Below, piece by piece: positions 51,542 to 60,692 of a DNA stretch of 64,000 nucleotides. The notes under the pieces were generated by a model that was not told the origin of the DNA, made no database searches, and saw only the letters and a list, made by a program, of their open reading frames with translations. The translations under genes were made by a program, and so were the position numbers. Source of the DNA: Flavobacterium sp. (GTDB lineage Bacteria > Bacteroidota > Bacteroidia > Flavobacteriales > Flavobacteriaceae); NCBI GenBank assembly GCA_020403245.1, contig JADBYA010000012.1:1-64000 (forward strand). Direction: 5' to 3'. Each line of letters opens with the position of its first letter. The first letter of the stretch is position 1.

Positions 51542-53674
51542 CTACTTATTATTCTCAATAATGTAATTCAACACTTTAGTCATCAAGTGTACTCTGTCTT
51601 TTCCAATAACATTGTGTTTGTGCATTGGATAAGGAAAATAATCTACTTGTTTTCCAAGTTCAACGAATTTCTTAACTAGAGAAAGGTTATGCTGTTCTAC
51701 AACCACATCATCACTGGTACCATGAATTAAAAGTAATTTTCCTTTTAAATCTTTGGCATAATTCATTACACATGATTCATCAAATCCCTTTTGGTTTTCT
51801 GTAGGTGTGTCCATATAGCGTTCGCCGTACATGACTTCATAGAATTTCCAATCGGTTACTGGTCCACCAGCAACTCCCACTTTGAAAGTGTCTGGTTTTC
51901 TTAGCATTAATGATGTTGTCATAAATCCGCCATAGCTCCAACCATGAACCGTTAAACGATTACCATCTACATAGGGTAATGATTTTAAATAATCAACGCC
52001 TTTCAATTGGTCTTCCATTTCGTTGACACCTAATCTTCCATGAATTACACTTTCAAATGCAAATCCTCTGTTGTCTGATCCGCGATTGTCAACTGTAAAA
52101 ACCAAATACCCTTGTTCTGCCATCCAGTACATCCAAAGATTAGCACCATCGAGATAAGAATTGGTAATCATTTGTGCATGTGGTCCACCATAAACGTAAA
52201 CCAAAACTGGATATTTTTTGGTGGCGTCAAAATTACTCGGTTTGATTAATCGTGTGTATAAATCGGTTGTACCATCGGCTGCTTTTATCGTTTTAATATC
52301 GGCACTACCCATTTCGTAACCTTCAAATTTGTTTTTACTTTCAAGTAAAGTGATTGCCCTGCCCTTTTTATCATATAACAATGATTTTGAAGGGGTGGAA
52401 TGATTAGAATATTCATCAAAAATCCAATTTCCATCAGTAGAAATCACCACGTGATGAATGCCTTCGTCTCTGGTGATCAAGGTTTGTTTTCCTTTTAAAT
52501 CTACTTTATATGCCAACATATTGACGCCTTTCTCGCCAGTTGCTTTGAAATAAATTTCGTTTCCAGCTGGATTTGCTCCAATGATTTCGCGAGTGGGAAA
52601 TTTATTAATAGTCAGTTGTTTGATTAATTTTCCGTCAATAGAATAATAATAAAGATTGTTAAATCCGTCTTTTTCGGAAATCCAAACAAAGTTATTTGAT
52701 TGGCTGTTTGGGAAAAATGCAGGATGTTCTGGTTCAACCCATTTTGGGTTTTTTTCGTTGAAAAGTGTTCTCACAAAATTTCCTGTCGCAGTTTCGTATA
52801 AATTCAAATTCATATCATTTTGACCACGATTTAACTCGGCAATCAAAATATATTTTTCATCAGGTGAGAATGCCAAGTTAGTAACATAATCCTCAGTATT
52901 TCCTTTTGGCAGAATAAAAACTGATTTTTGTGTAGCCAAATTGTATATTCCAACGCTTGGTTTTTCTGATTTTTGACCAATCATGGGATATTTAATGTTT
53001 ACCAATTTTCCGGGAGTTTCATTGATGTTCAATAATGGATAGTCAGCAACATTTGTTTCATCTTTTTGATAGAAAGCTAGATACGTTGATTGAGGTGACC
53101 AAAATATGCCACCATTAATGCCAAATTCATTTCTAGAAATGGTTTGTCCTGAAACAATATTTTTATCGGAATTATTGGTAACTGCAATTTTTTCTTTGTT
53201 TTTATTGAAGAGGTATAAATTGTTTGCTTCTGTAAAAGCTACATTTATTTTTGCGTCATCAAAGGTTTGATTTTCTGCAGTTTCTGGAACTTCTTGAATA
53301 AGTTTTCCTGATTTAGTATTGATATTATAACTATAATACTTTCCTGTTTCAGAAATTAAAATGGTAGTTGAATCAATCCATTGCACTCCAAAGAAACTTT
53401 TTATTTTAGTACCGAGAACGGTATTAATGTCGTTAAGTTTTACCAATTCAACGGCATCTTTTTTAGTCACATTGGCACTCATCATTTTCGTCCAAGAATC
53501 GGTGTAATAAATATAATTACTGGAATTGGGTATCCATTGAAAACCTGTTAATTTATCGGCGCCAAATTTTCTGTTTTGTTGTAAAACGGCTTCTTCTAAA
53601 CTGAATTTTTTTAACTGGGCTTGATTTGAAAATGCCATTAAAAAGCAAACGAATAGTAAAATCTTTTTGTTCAT
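51542..53674 (-). CDS. S9-family dipeptidyl peptidase IV-like protease
   Basis: A 710-residue exported serine protease. Signal peptide cut near FSNQAQ. Residues about 40-450 form the beta-propeller (DPP IV N-terminal domain) and 470-710 the alpha/beta hydrolase. Catalytic Ser in HGWSYGGFMTT, Asp in GTSDDVV, His in YPMHKHNV. It removes Xaa-Pro dipeptides in the periplasm. Same strand as the DUF1569 gene, about 60 bases apart. Confidence 0.94.
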   Translation of the reverse strand: MNKKILLFVCFLMAFSNQAQLKKFSLEEAVLQQNRKFGADKLTGFQWIPNSSNYIYYTDSWTKMMSANVTKKDAVELVKLNDINTVLGTKIKSFFGVQWIDSTTILISETGKYYSYNINTKSGKLIQEVPETAENQTFDDAKINVAFTEANNLYLFNKNKEKIAVTNNSDKNIVSGQTISRNEFGINGGIFWSPQSTYLAFYQKDETNVADYPLLNINETPGKLVNIKYPMIGQKSEKPSVGIYNLATQKSVFILPKGNTEDYVTNLAFSPDEKYILIAELNRGQNDMNLNLYETATGNFVRTLFNEKNPKWVEPEHPAFFPNSQSNNFVWISEKDGFNNLYYYSIDGKLIKQLTINKFPTREIIGANPAGNEIYFKATGEKGVNMLAYKVDLKGKQTLITRDEGIHHVVISTDGNWIFDEYSNHSTPSKSLLYDKKGRAITLLESKNKFEGYEMGSADIKTIKAADGTTDLYTRLIKPSNFDATKKYPVLVYVYGGPHAQMITNSYLDGANLWMYWMAEQGYLVFTVDNRGSDNRGFAFESVIHGRLGVNEMEDQLKGVDYLKSLPYVDGNRLTVHGWSYGGFMTTSLMLRKPDTFKVGVAGGPVTDWKFYEVMYGERYMDTPTENQKGFDESCVMNYAKDLKGKLLLIHGTSDDVVVEQHNLSLVKKFVELGKQVDYFPYPMHKHNVIGKDRVHLMTKVLNYIIENNK

Positions 53675-53733
53675 GAAGTATTTTTTTAATTGAAGGTAAA
53701 TATATTAAAAAACTCAGGTTGGAGATTAAAATA

Positions 53734-54195
53734 TTACGGATTAAGAGAGATATCTTCTATAATTTTCAAATGATGCTTGGTATGAAGTTTTATAAACCAA
53801 ATTGATTTTTTTATATTCAAATTGCCAAAATAGGGATGAACAAAATAACACTTTGGATCAAGACTTTCCATTTCAGTGATATTTGTTTTTGCTAACTCTA
53901 GTTTAGCAATTAATCCGTCTGTTGAGGTTGTTTCAATTGGTTGTACTGCTTTGGGTGCTTTTCCTTTTCCTCTAGGAATTTTATTTATCGTTTGAATATA
54001 GAGTCGAGATAAATTAAATCGCCATTTATATTGATTTGGATTAGAATTTTTTAATTGTGCCACTATTCCATTAATGACTAATAGAATATGTTCAATATGC
54101 CAACCAATAGATGCTTGTGATACAGCAAGATTTATTTTTTCATGCAGTATAATCTTTTTTTCTAGTTGGTCAATACATTGGAATAATTCGGTCAT
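53734..54195 (-). CDS. DUF1569 / DinB-like protein
   Basis: A 153-residue four-helix protein of the DinB superfamily: SIGWHIEHILLVINGIVAQL near residue 30 and LHTKHHLKIIEDI near the end supply the His residues that could bind a metal. The function is unknown; relatives are thiol-dependent transferases such as BstA. It is located between cphA and the DPP IV gene on the same strand. Its C-terminal codons recur at 51235-51254. Confidence 0.8.
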   Translation of the reverse strand: MTELFQCIDQLEKKIILHEKINLAVSQASIGWHIEHILLVINGIVAQLKNSNPNQYKWRFNLSRLYIQTINKIPRGKGKAPKAVQPIETTSTDGLIAKLELAKTNITEMESLDPKCYFVHPYFGNLNIKKSIWFIKLHTKHHLKIIEDISLNP

Positions 54196-54257
54196 TTAAA
54201 TTTTTATTTTTAAAACCACAAACTAATTGGGAATATGTGACTTATTATTTAAAGTTC

Positions 54258-56882
54258 TTAATTTTCACTCCCTTCATTTTCTTTATCTAAATACTCTTGC
54301 ACAATTTCGATAGCATTGGTTACCACATCGCTTAATGCAGTAATAAAACTTCCATCTTCAGCATTGTCTATAGCGTGTTTGATTGCTTCCACTTCTTTCT
54401 TGATAATTTCATGAGTTACTGTTTTTCCACTTTCAGCAATACCTTCCATAATTAAGCCAATGATTTCCTCTTCGGTTCTGCCACGCAAATGTTTTTCTTG
54501 ACGAATAATGATGTGGTCAAACATTCGTGCCGCAATGGTTGCACATTCTTTGATATCTTCATCACGACGGTCACCAACACCGGCAATGATTCCGATTTTT
54601 TTAGTAGCTTCAATAGAACTTAAATATTCTTCTACACCTTTATATCCGGCCGGGTTGTGAGCAAAGTCAATTAATACTTTGAATTTTTTGAACTCAAAAA
54701 TATTCATTCTTCCTGGTGTTTGTGCTGCACTTGGAATAAATGTTTGTAAAGACAAACTAATGTCGTCTGTTTTAAACCCTTGTAAATAACTCGCCAAAGT
54801 AGCGGCCAAAACATTAGCAATCATAAACTTGGCTTTTCCACCCATTGTTAAAGGTACATGAGTTGCTCGTTCAACCCTTATTTTCCATTCTCCTTTTTTG
54901 ATGGTAATGAATCCGTTTTCGTATACGGCTACAATTTTACCTTCTTTAGAAAACTGCTTTGCTTTAGGATTGTTTTCATCCATACTAAAGTAGGCCACAT
55001 TGCAACTTAGTTCATTTGCAATTTTTAAACATTGATCGTCTTCAGCATTTAAAATGGCCCAGCCGTCTTTTTTTATACTTCTGACTACTGTAGCTTTAAC
55101 ACGAGCTAAATCGTCTAGGGTGTGAATATCGCTAAGACCCAAATGATCTTCTTGTATGTTGGTAATAATTCCAATATCACATCGACTAAATCCCAATCCT
55201 GAGCGCAAAATTCCACCACGTGCAGTTTCAAGCACTGCAAATTCTACCGTTGGGTCTTTCAAAATATATTCGGCAGAAATAGGTCCGGTCGTATCGCCTT
55301 TTTCCATCATGTGGTTTTGTACATAAATTCCATCAGATGTAGTGAAACCTACTTTATAGCCATTATTTTTTACAATATGAGCCAATAATCTTGTGGTGGT
55401 TGTTTTACCGTTGGTTCCAGTCACGGCAATGATTGGAATACGACTTGGTTTTCCCGGGGGATAAAGCATATCAATTACTGGTGCGGCAACGTTTCTAGGC
55501 AAACCTTCACTTGGTGCCAAATGCATACGGAAACCTGGCGCAGCATTCACTTCAAGAATGCAACCGCCATTTTCTTTGAGGGGTTGTGTTAAATTTTCGG
55601 CCATGATATCGACACCACATACATCCAATCCAATGACGCGAGAAATGCGTTCACAAAGAAAAATATTTTCGGGGTGCATCATGTCGGTAACATCAATTGA
55701 TGTCCCACCAGTGCTTAAGTTAGCCGTTGATTTTAAATAAACCACTTCTCCTTTTTTGGGAACAGTTTCCAAGGTATAATTTAGTTTTTCTAGTAAATCA
55801 ATCGTGTCTCTATCTACATCTATTTGGGTTAAAACATTTTCATGTCCATAGCCACGTTTTGGGTCAAGATTTGTTTCGTCTATTAGTTGTTGAATTGTTT
55901 GAATTCCATCTCCTTTTATGTGCGCAGGTTCTCTTTTTGCTGCCGCAACGAGTTTGTTATCAATCACTAATACTCTAAAATCATAGCCAGTGATGAATTT
56001 CTCAACAATCACTCGGTGACTGTATTTTTTGGCATAAGCTAATCCTTCAACGGCATCTTCCCATTGTTGCACATTAATAGAAGCGCCTTTTCCATGATTT
56101 CCATCTAATGGTTTTATTACAATTGGGTATCCTATTTTTTTGATTACATCAGTCAAATCCTCTTCATCTACACAAATTCCGCCATTAGCCACAGGGATTG
56201 AAGCCATGTCTAACATTCTTTTAGTCTGTTCCTTATTGCAAGCAATATCAACTGCTATGCTACTGGTTTTACAGGTAATAGTGGCTTGAAAACGCATTTG
56301 ATTGATGCCATATCCTAGTTGAACTAAGGAGTTTGTACCCAAGCGTATCCATGGAATGTCACGCGCAACTGCTTCTTCTACAATACTACCTGTAGAGGGA
56401 CCAAGACGAACGCGCTCACGGATTTCACGCATTTTTTGGATATCAGCTTCTACATTATAATCGGTTCCCGCAATTAATGCCTCGGCAATGGCTACTGCGC
56501 TTTCAGCAGCAAATAGTCCCACATTTTCTTCGGTATAGCTGAAAACAACATTATAAATTCCTGGTGTTTTAGTTTCGCGAGTTCTACCAAAACCAGTTTC
56601 CATTCCAGCCAATGTTTGAATTTCTAGAGCGATATGCTCAATAACATGTCCCATCCAAGTCCCACGTTCTATTCGTGAAAAGAAACCGCCACGACAACCT
56701 TCAGAGCAGCGATGTTCAATCATGGTTGGAAACATGGCTTCTATTCGTTCGCGAAAACCTTCAATTTTATTGGTTGGAAATTGTTCCATCTCTTCCAAAT
56801 CAAGACGCATTTGGATTAATTTTTTGCGTTGTACACTCCAAATGTTTGGTCCACGAAGTGCTTGAATTTTATCTATTTTCAT
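54258..56882 (-). CDS. cphA: Cyanophycin synthetase
   Basis: 874 residues: N-terminal domain (1-160), ATP-grasp domain (about 215-470; PIVIKPLDGNHGKGASINV and CILEVNAAPGFRMHL) and Mur-ligase-like domain (about 480-874; VTGTNGKTTTTRLLAH, AVLETARGGILRSGLGF, VLIDFAHNPAGY). It polymerises aspartate and arginine to the storage polymer cyanophycin in the cytosol. The length is that of bona fide CphA1. No cyanophycinase or isoaspartyl dipeptidase gene is in the neighbouring sequence, so breakdown must be encoded elsewhere. Confidence 0.95.
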   Translation of the reverse strand: MKIDKIQALRGPNIWSVQRKKLIQMRLDLEEMEQFPTNKIEGFRERIEAMFPTMIEHRCSEGCRGGFFSRIERGTWMGHVIEHIALEIQTLAGMETGFGRTRETKTPGIYNVVFSYTEENVGLFAAESAVAIAEALIAGTDYNVEADIQKMREIRERVRLGPSTGSIVEEAVARDIPWIRLGTNSLVQLGYGINQMRFQATITCKTSSIAVDIACNKEQTKRMLDMASIPVANGGICVDEEDLTDVIKKIGYPIVIKPLDGNHGKGASINVQQWEDAVEGLAYAKKYSHRVIVEKFITGYDFRVLVIDNKLVAAAKREPAHIKGDGIQTIQQLIDETNLDPKRGYGHENVLTQIDVDRDTIDLLEKLNYTLETVPKKGEVVYLKSTANLSTGGTSIDVTDMMHPENIFLCERISRVIGLDVCGVDIMAENLTQPLKENGGCILEVNAAPGFRMHLAPSEGLPRNVAAPVIDMLYPPGKPSRIPIIAVTGTNGKTTTTRLLAHIVKNNGYKVGFTTSDGIYVQNHMMEKGDTTGPISAEYILKDPTVEFAVLETARGGILRSGLGFSRCDIGIITNIQEDHLGLSDIHTLDDLARVKATVVRSIKKDGWAILNAEDDQCLKIANELSCNVAYFSMDENNPKAKQFSKEGKIVAVYENGFITIKKGEWKIRVERATHVPLTMGGKAKFMIANVLAATLASYLQGFKTDDISLSLQTFIPSAAQTPGRMNIFEFKKFKVLIDFAHNPAGYKGVEEYLSSIEATKKIGIIAGVGDRRDEDIKECATIAARMFDHIIIRQEKHLRGRTEEEIIGLIMEGIAESGKTVTHEIIKKEVEAIKHAIDNAEDGSFITALSDVVTNAIEIVQEYLDKENEGSEN

Positions 56883-57039
56883 GATTGGGAATAATTTGTA
56901 AATGTAAGGAGTAATGATTTTGTTAAAAATAGGAAATTTTTATTGTTGAAAAGTATTTTTTTTACAGAAATGGTAAAAAATTTGTATCAATATGGGTGCT
57001 AAATCTTAGTATTAATTGATTTTCAGAATTTTAGATGGC

Positions 57040-57142
57040 TGAAATAGCAATACCATTACTATCTAGCCCTGATTGGAGCTGGTTACCGTGTAACGCGGAA
57101 AGCAGGAAAATGATAGCTAAAAACGCCCGAACTTTTCGCTCC
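57040..57142. ncRNA. Candidate structured extragenic element
   Basis: Between cphA and the hydrolase gene, the stretch around AGCCCTGATTGGAGCTGG, a short hairpin GTTAC-CGT-GTAAC and GCGGAAAGCAGGAA resembles an element I recall downstream of many Flavobacterium genes. GGAGC can pair with GCTCC at 57139. On the minus strand it lies directly behind the hydrolase stop and could act as its 3' untranslated region. No function is known to me. Confidence 0.35.
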
Positions 57143-57979
57143 TTAAATAAAATCGACAATTTTTTGATACAAATCAGCGTCGTGCATACTGTGTCCTAAG
57201 TCACTAGTTTCATAATAAATTGCATTTTTCCATGTGCTTGCATATTTGCGACCTTCTTCGACCAGTACCACTTTATCATCCGTATCATGGGCGATAAATG
57301 CTTTTTGAGTAAACGTTTTAGCAAATTGATGTCCAGAGAAATCATCAATAGGAATATTGAACTTTTCTTGATAATAATTTTCTAGCCGTATTTTAATCTT
57401 TTTATTCAAACTTAAAAGGGAAACAAAATTATCGCTCAAAATTTTAAAATCAGATGGAGAACCTAGTAGAACTACTTTTTCTATCAAAGGATTTTTGTAT
57501 TTGTGAAGATAGTAAGCGATGGCTGCACCACCAATTGAATGTCCTATGATGGTTTTAGGTTGGTATTTTTGAGTTAGGACATTGATAAATTCGGCATATT
57601 TGGGTGCGTTAAATTCTTTTCCATCACTCAATCCGTGTGCTGGTCCATCAATGGCTATTATAGTGTTTCCTAGGGGTTTTAGATGATGTAATAATTTTTT
57701 CCATCTTGAAGAGTTGCTTTCCCAACCATGAATTAAAAGAATGATGTTTTTGTTGCCTTTCCAAATGTAGGTTTGAAAATTTTCATCTAAGTATTGAAAA
57801 GTTTCGAATGTTGCCTTTTGTAATGTTTTGGGCAGCTTTTCTTTTTTAATTTTTCCTTTTCGAGGTTGACTAAAAAGGTTGTAAGCACTATTTTTTGCTT
57901 TCTCTTCATTAAAGAAACTAAGCATGTTTAGATACAGCCCAATTGATTTGGTAAGAATGTAATATTGAATTTTCTTCAT
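57143..57979 (-). CDS. Alpha/beta hydrolase
   Basis: About 278 residues from ATG 57979 (MKKIQYYILT); the in-frame ATG at 57997 lies inside the terminator of the preceding gene and is rejected. The hydrolase fold shows LLIHGWESNSSRWKKLL (oxyanion), the nucleophile in IIGHSIGGAA, an Asp in AHDTDDKVV and the closing His in SDLGHSMHD. It is an intracellular esterase or lipase of unknown substrate. Confidence 0.88.
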   Translation of the reverse strand: MKKIQYYILTKSIGLYLNMLSFFNEEKAKNSAYNLFSQPRKGKIKKEKLPKTLQKATFETFQYLDENFQTYIWKGNKNIILLIHGWESNSSRWKKLLHHLKPLGNTIIAIDGPAHGLSDGKEFNAPKYAEFINVLTQKYQPKTIIGHSIGGAAIAYYLHKYKNPLIEKVVLLGSPSDFKILSDNFVSLLSLNKKIKIRLENYYQEKFNIPIDDFSGHQFAKTFTQKAFIAHDTDDKVVLVEEGRKYASTWKNAIYYETSDLGHSMHDADLYQKIVDFI

Positions 57980-57980
57980 A

Positions 57981-58017
57981 AAAAAATCCCGTCTCATTTG
58001 CCGAATGAGACGGGATT
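57981..58017 (-). terminator. Terminator after the COG1579 gene
   Basis: 14-bp perfect stem 58004-58017 / 57985-57998 with loop of five; on the minus strand T's follow. It is six bases from the stop of the COG1579 gene. Confidence 0.92.
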
Positions 58018-58023
58018 AAGTTA

Positions 58024-58803
58024 TTATAAGTGAGCAAATAATTTTTGCATTTTTTCTTTTTCTTCTTCTGCTAAGGTAGAGTCTACTAAAATTCTTCCTG
58101 AATGTTCATCAGTAATGATTTTTTTTCTAGCAGCAATTTCTACTTGTATTTGTGGTGGTATCGTAAAGAATGAACCTGCCGAAGCACCACGCTCTATTGA
58201 TACTACTGCTAAACCATTGCGAACACTTGAGCGAATTCTTTTGTAGGCAGCCAATAATCTTTCTTCAATTAAAGCTTCATACTCAGCGGATTTTTCAGTT
58301 AAAAAACTTTCCTCTTTTTGAGTTTCAGCCATGATATCATTTAGCTCCGCTTTTTTATGCTTTAAGTGCATAGTTTTCTGCTCTAATTTTTCTTTAGAAG
58401 TAGCAATTACTTCTTTTTTGTGTTCGATAGTAGCTTTCAATTCTTTGATTTGCTTTTCGGCTAATTGAATTTCCAATTCTTGAAATTCCACTTCCTTTGT
58501 CAATGAGTTGAATTCTCTATTATTACGAACTTCTTTTTGTTGAACAGTGTATTTTTTTATTGCGGCTTGATGTTCATCAATTGCATTTTTTTTGGTTTTA
58601 ATTTGTTCTTCAATTAGAACTAAATCACTTTTTAATTTATCTAAACGAGTGCTTAAGCCAGTAACTTCATCTTCTAAATCTTCCACTTCTAAAGGTAATT
58701 CTCCTCTAACGTTTCTGATTTCATCAATTCTTGTATCTATGATTTGTAGGTCGTAGATAGCTCTTAATTTGTCTTCAACACTTAGTTCTTTTGTAGTCGC
58801 CAT
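58024..58803 (-). CDS. COG1579 coiled-coil protein with degenerate zinc ribbon
   Basis: A 259-residue cytosolic protein: long coiled coil (about 10-180) and a C-terminal domain that in relatives is a C4 zinc ribbon. Here the first Cys pair is replaced in GASAGSFFTIPPQ (normally ACGGCF) and the second in TDEHSGRILVD (normally CEHCGR). All four Cys are gone although the fold context is intact. A -7 box TAATTTTG (58875-58882) and a hairpin occur inside the end of the upstream Nif3-like gene, so it may have its own promoter. Function unknown; possibly nucleic-acid or ribosome linked. Confidence 0.85.
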   Translation of the reverse strand: MATTKELSVEDKLRAIYDLQIIDTRIDEIRNVRGELPLEVEDLEDEVTGLSTRLDKLKSDLVLIEEQIKTKKNAIDEHQAAIKKYTVQQKEVRNNREFNSLTKEVEFQELEIQLAEKQIKELKATIEHKKEVIATSKEKLEQKTMHLKHKKAELNDIMAETQKEESFLTEKSAEYEALIEERLLAAYKRIRSSVRNGLAVVSIERGASAGSFFTIPPQIQVEIAARKKIITDEHSGRILVDSTLAEEEKEKMQKLFAHL

Positions 58804-58806
58804 ATT

Positions 58807-59922
58807 TTATAAGTACTTAACTGGATTTGTATTTTCTTCGGATAAAATGATCCTGCCTACCGGCAAGGCAGGTGCAAAATTAAGGATTTTTTTCTTAAGA
58901 AAATCAACAATATAATTTTTTGTAAATCTTTCGCTTTCAAAGTGACCAATGTCGGCTAAAACAAGTTGATTTTCAGATTCATAAAAGTTGTGGTACTTTA
59001 AATCGGCGGTTAAAAAAATATCTGCTCCAGCTTGTTTGGCATTGCTGATGGCAAAACTTCCTGAACCGCCAAGAACCGCTACTTTCTTAATTGGTTTTCC
59101 CAACAAAATACTATGTCTGATACCACCACATTGCATTTTGTTTTTAACGAAAGTTAAAAAGTCGTTTTCATTCATGGGTTTTTCCAACTCGCCAATCATT
59201 CCCAAACCAATATTCTGGTGTGTGTTTTGCAATTCGTAAATTTCATACGCTACTTCTTCATAGACATGATTGGTAAACAAGGCTTTCAAGACCTTGGGTT
59301 GCAACTGTTTTTCAAAAGTTACTTCGATTTTTATTTCTTCATTTTCTACAAATTCGAAACGATTACCAATTTCGGGATTGCTGTCTTCGTTGCCCATATA
59401 GGTTCCAATTCCTTTAGAATTGAAACTACAATCTTCATAGTTGCCAATTTTTCCTGCGCCAGCTTCAAACAAGGCATTGCGTAATTCTTCCACATTTTCG
59501 GGAATAGTGTACGTAACCAGTTTTTGGATGAAGTTTTGCTTTGGAATCAGAATCTTGGTTTTTTTTAATCCCAATGCATCAGCAAAAATTTTATTCACGC
59601 CCTGTTTGTGATTATCCAAAGCGGTATGTACTGCATAAATAGCAATGTTATTTTTGATGGCTTTTACAACAGAACGTTCCACATAATTTTTGCCTGTGAT
59701 TTTCTTCAAACCTGAGAAAATAATAGGGTGGAAGCAAACTACCAAATTGCATTTCTTGGCAATCGCTTCGTCAATTACGCTTTCTAAAGCATCGTGACAA
59801 ACCAAAATTCCTGTAGCTTCGGCATTGGAATCGCCAACAAGTAAACCTACGTTATCAAAATCTTCGGCATATGCCAAAGGTGCCATTTCTTCTAGTACAT
59901 ATATTATTTCTTGTATCTTCAT
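58807..59922 (-). CDS. Nif3/YbgI-like dinuclear-metal protein (DUF34)
   Basis: About 371 residues from ATG 59922 (MKIQEIIYVLEEMAPLAYAEDFDNVGLLVGD); a run of A precedes it. Metal ligands: His in CFHPIIFSGLKK, HTALDNHKQG, and in the last part DIGHFESERF. A YqfO-type domain is inserted (about 120-260). Possible GTP cyclohydrolase-like or RNA-related function, not established. The C-terminal residues APALPVGR are encoded by a GCAGG-type palindrome (58852-58872), which looks inserted just before the end. Confidence 0.88.
   Translation of the reverse strand: MKIQEIIYVLEEMAPLAYAEDFDNVGLLVGDSNAEATGILVCHDALESVIDEAIAKKCNLVVCFHPIIFSGLKKITGKNYVERSVVKAIKNNIAIYAVHTALDNHKQGVNKIFADALGLKKTKILIPKQNFIQKLVTYTIPENVEELRNALFEAGAGKIGNYEDCSFNSKGIGTYMGNEDSNPEIGNRFEFVENEEIKIEVTFEKQLQPKVLKALFTNHVYEEVAYEIYELQNTHQNIGLGMIGELEKPMNENDFLTFVKNKMQCGGIRHSILLGKPIKKVAVLGGSGSFAISNAKQAGADIFLTADLKYHNFYESENQLVLADIGHFESERFTKNYIVDFLKKKILNFAPALPVGRIILSEENTNPVKYL
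58852..58882 (-). promoter_or_regulatory. Palindrome plus -7 box inside the end of the Nif3-like gene
   Basis: CCTGCCTACC (58852-58861) and GGCAAGGCAGG (58862-58872) form a hairpin. On the minus strand TAATTTTG (58875-58882) lies immediately before it. This is the layout of the purL leader. Transcription from here would serve the COG1579 gene, whose ATG is 50 bases downstream. Confidence 0.5.
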
Positions 59923-59939
59923 TTTTTTTTTTTTTTTTA

Positions 59940-60008
59940 CCAAATACCAACTTCTTTCCTCCAACTGAACTCAGCAACTGAACACTGAAACTGAATACTG
60001 AACACTTC
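59940..60008. repeat. Short-word array, unit about AACTGAACACTG
   Basis: CAACTGAACTCAGCAACTGAA, CACTGAAACTGAATACTGAA words between the Nif3-like gene and the next gene; 17 T (59922-59938) precede it. Confidence 0.6.
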
Positions 60009-60572
60009 TTATGTAGCCCATTCGTTTAAATATTCTTTAATTATCCACTGTTCATTTACTTTTTCAAGTAATAAAAAACGTCCGCTGTTGTGTTCGATGT
60101 TTCTATAGAAAGCTACTTTAACAAGAGCAAATTGATTTTTTAAAAAGTAAATGGGTTTATTTATAATGAGTAATCTTTGATTATTTTCGCCGTATTGTTT
60201 TGAAATTTCTTGAAATTCTTCTAATGTTACACAAGCGTTGACTTTACTTTTTAGATATTGATTCTGATTGTCAAATAACAGATTATAGGCCTCAGACCAA
60301 TTCTCATTGACAAATAAAATTTGTTTTTTTATTTCTACCCCGTTTTTTTTTAACAATTCATTACCCGAAATAACTTCCAATACTTCTTCATTATTAGGTG
60401 CTTTATTGCAGTAAAAATTAAGGAGTTGTAATCTGCCTTTGACAATTACTTTTTCAGTTTTATAATATTTTGTAAAAATGACCTTTAGAATAGCAGCATT
60501 CTCTATTTCTTGGGATAAAACAGAGGTCGTATTGATAAAAAACAGAGTAATTACAAAATAAAATGTTTTCAT
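60009..60572 (-). CDS. Exported protein of unknown function
   Basis: A 187-residue protein with a signal peptide (MKTFYFVITLFFINTTSVLSQ). The remainder is alpha/beta with several charged strands (ILKVIFTKYYKTEKVIVKGRLQLL, IYFLKNQFALVKVAFYRN) and closes with a short helix. It was not recognised as a member of any family. Its start is about 120 bases from the divergent lpxK gene. Confidence 0.7.
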   Translation of the reverse strand: MKTFYFVITLFFINTTSVLSQEIENAAILKVIFTKYYKTEKVIVKGRLQLLNFYCNKAPNNEEVLEVISGNELLKKNGVEIKKQILFVNENWSEAYNLLFDNQNQYLKSKVNACVTLEEFQEISKQYGENNQRLLIINKPIYFLKNQFALVKVAFYRNIEHNSGRFLLLEKVNEQWIIKEYLNEWAT

Positions 60573-60692
60573 TGCTACAGTCCTGTAAGTGAAAATAGTT
60601 TTTTGAATTGAAACGTTTCAAAGATAGAATCTTTTTTATTAAAATTATAAATTTCATTCGTGTATTCGAGGCAAATTATTTACTTTCGTACT

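Noticed and set aside
57980..57997. Longer N-terminus of the alpha/beta hydrolase
   Set aside because: The extra codons are the terminator hairpin of the preceding gene.
59923..59964. Extended start of the Nif3-like gene
   Set aside because: The extension is encoded by a poly-A run and a word array (KKKKK); the conserved family start is at 59922.
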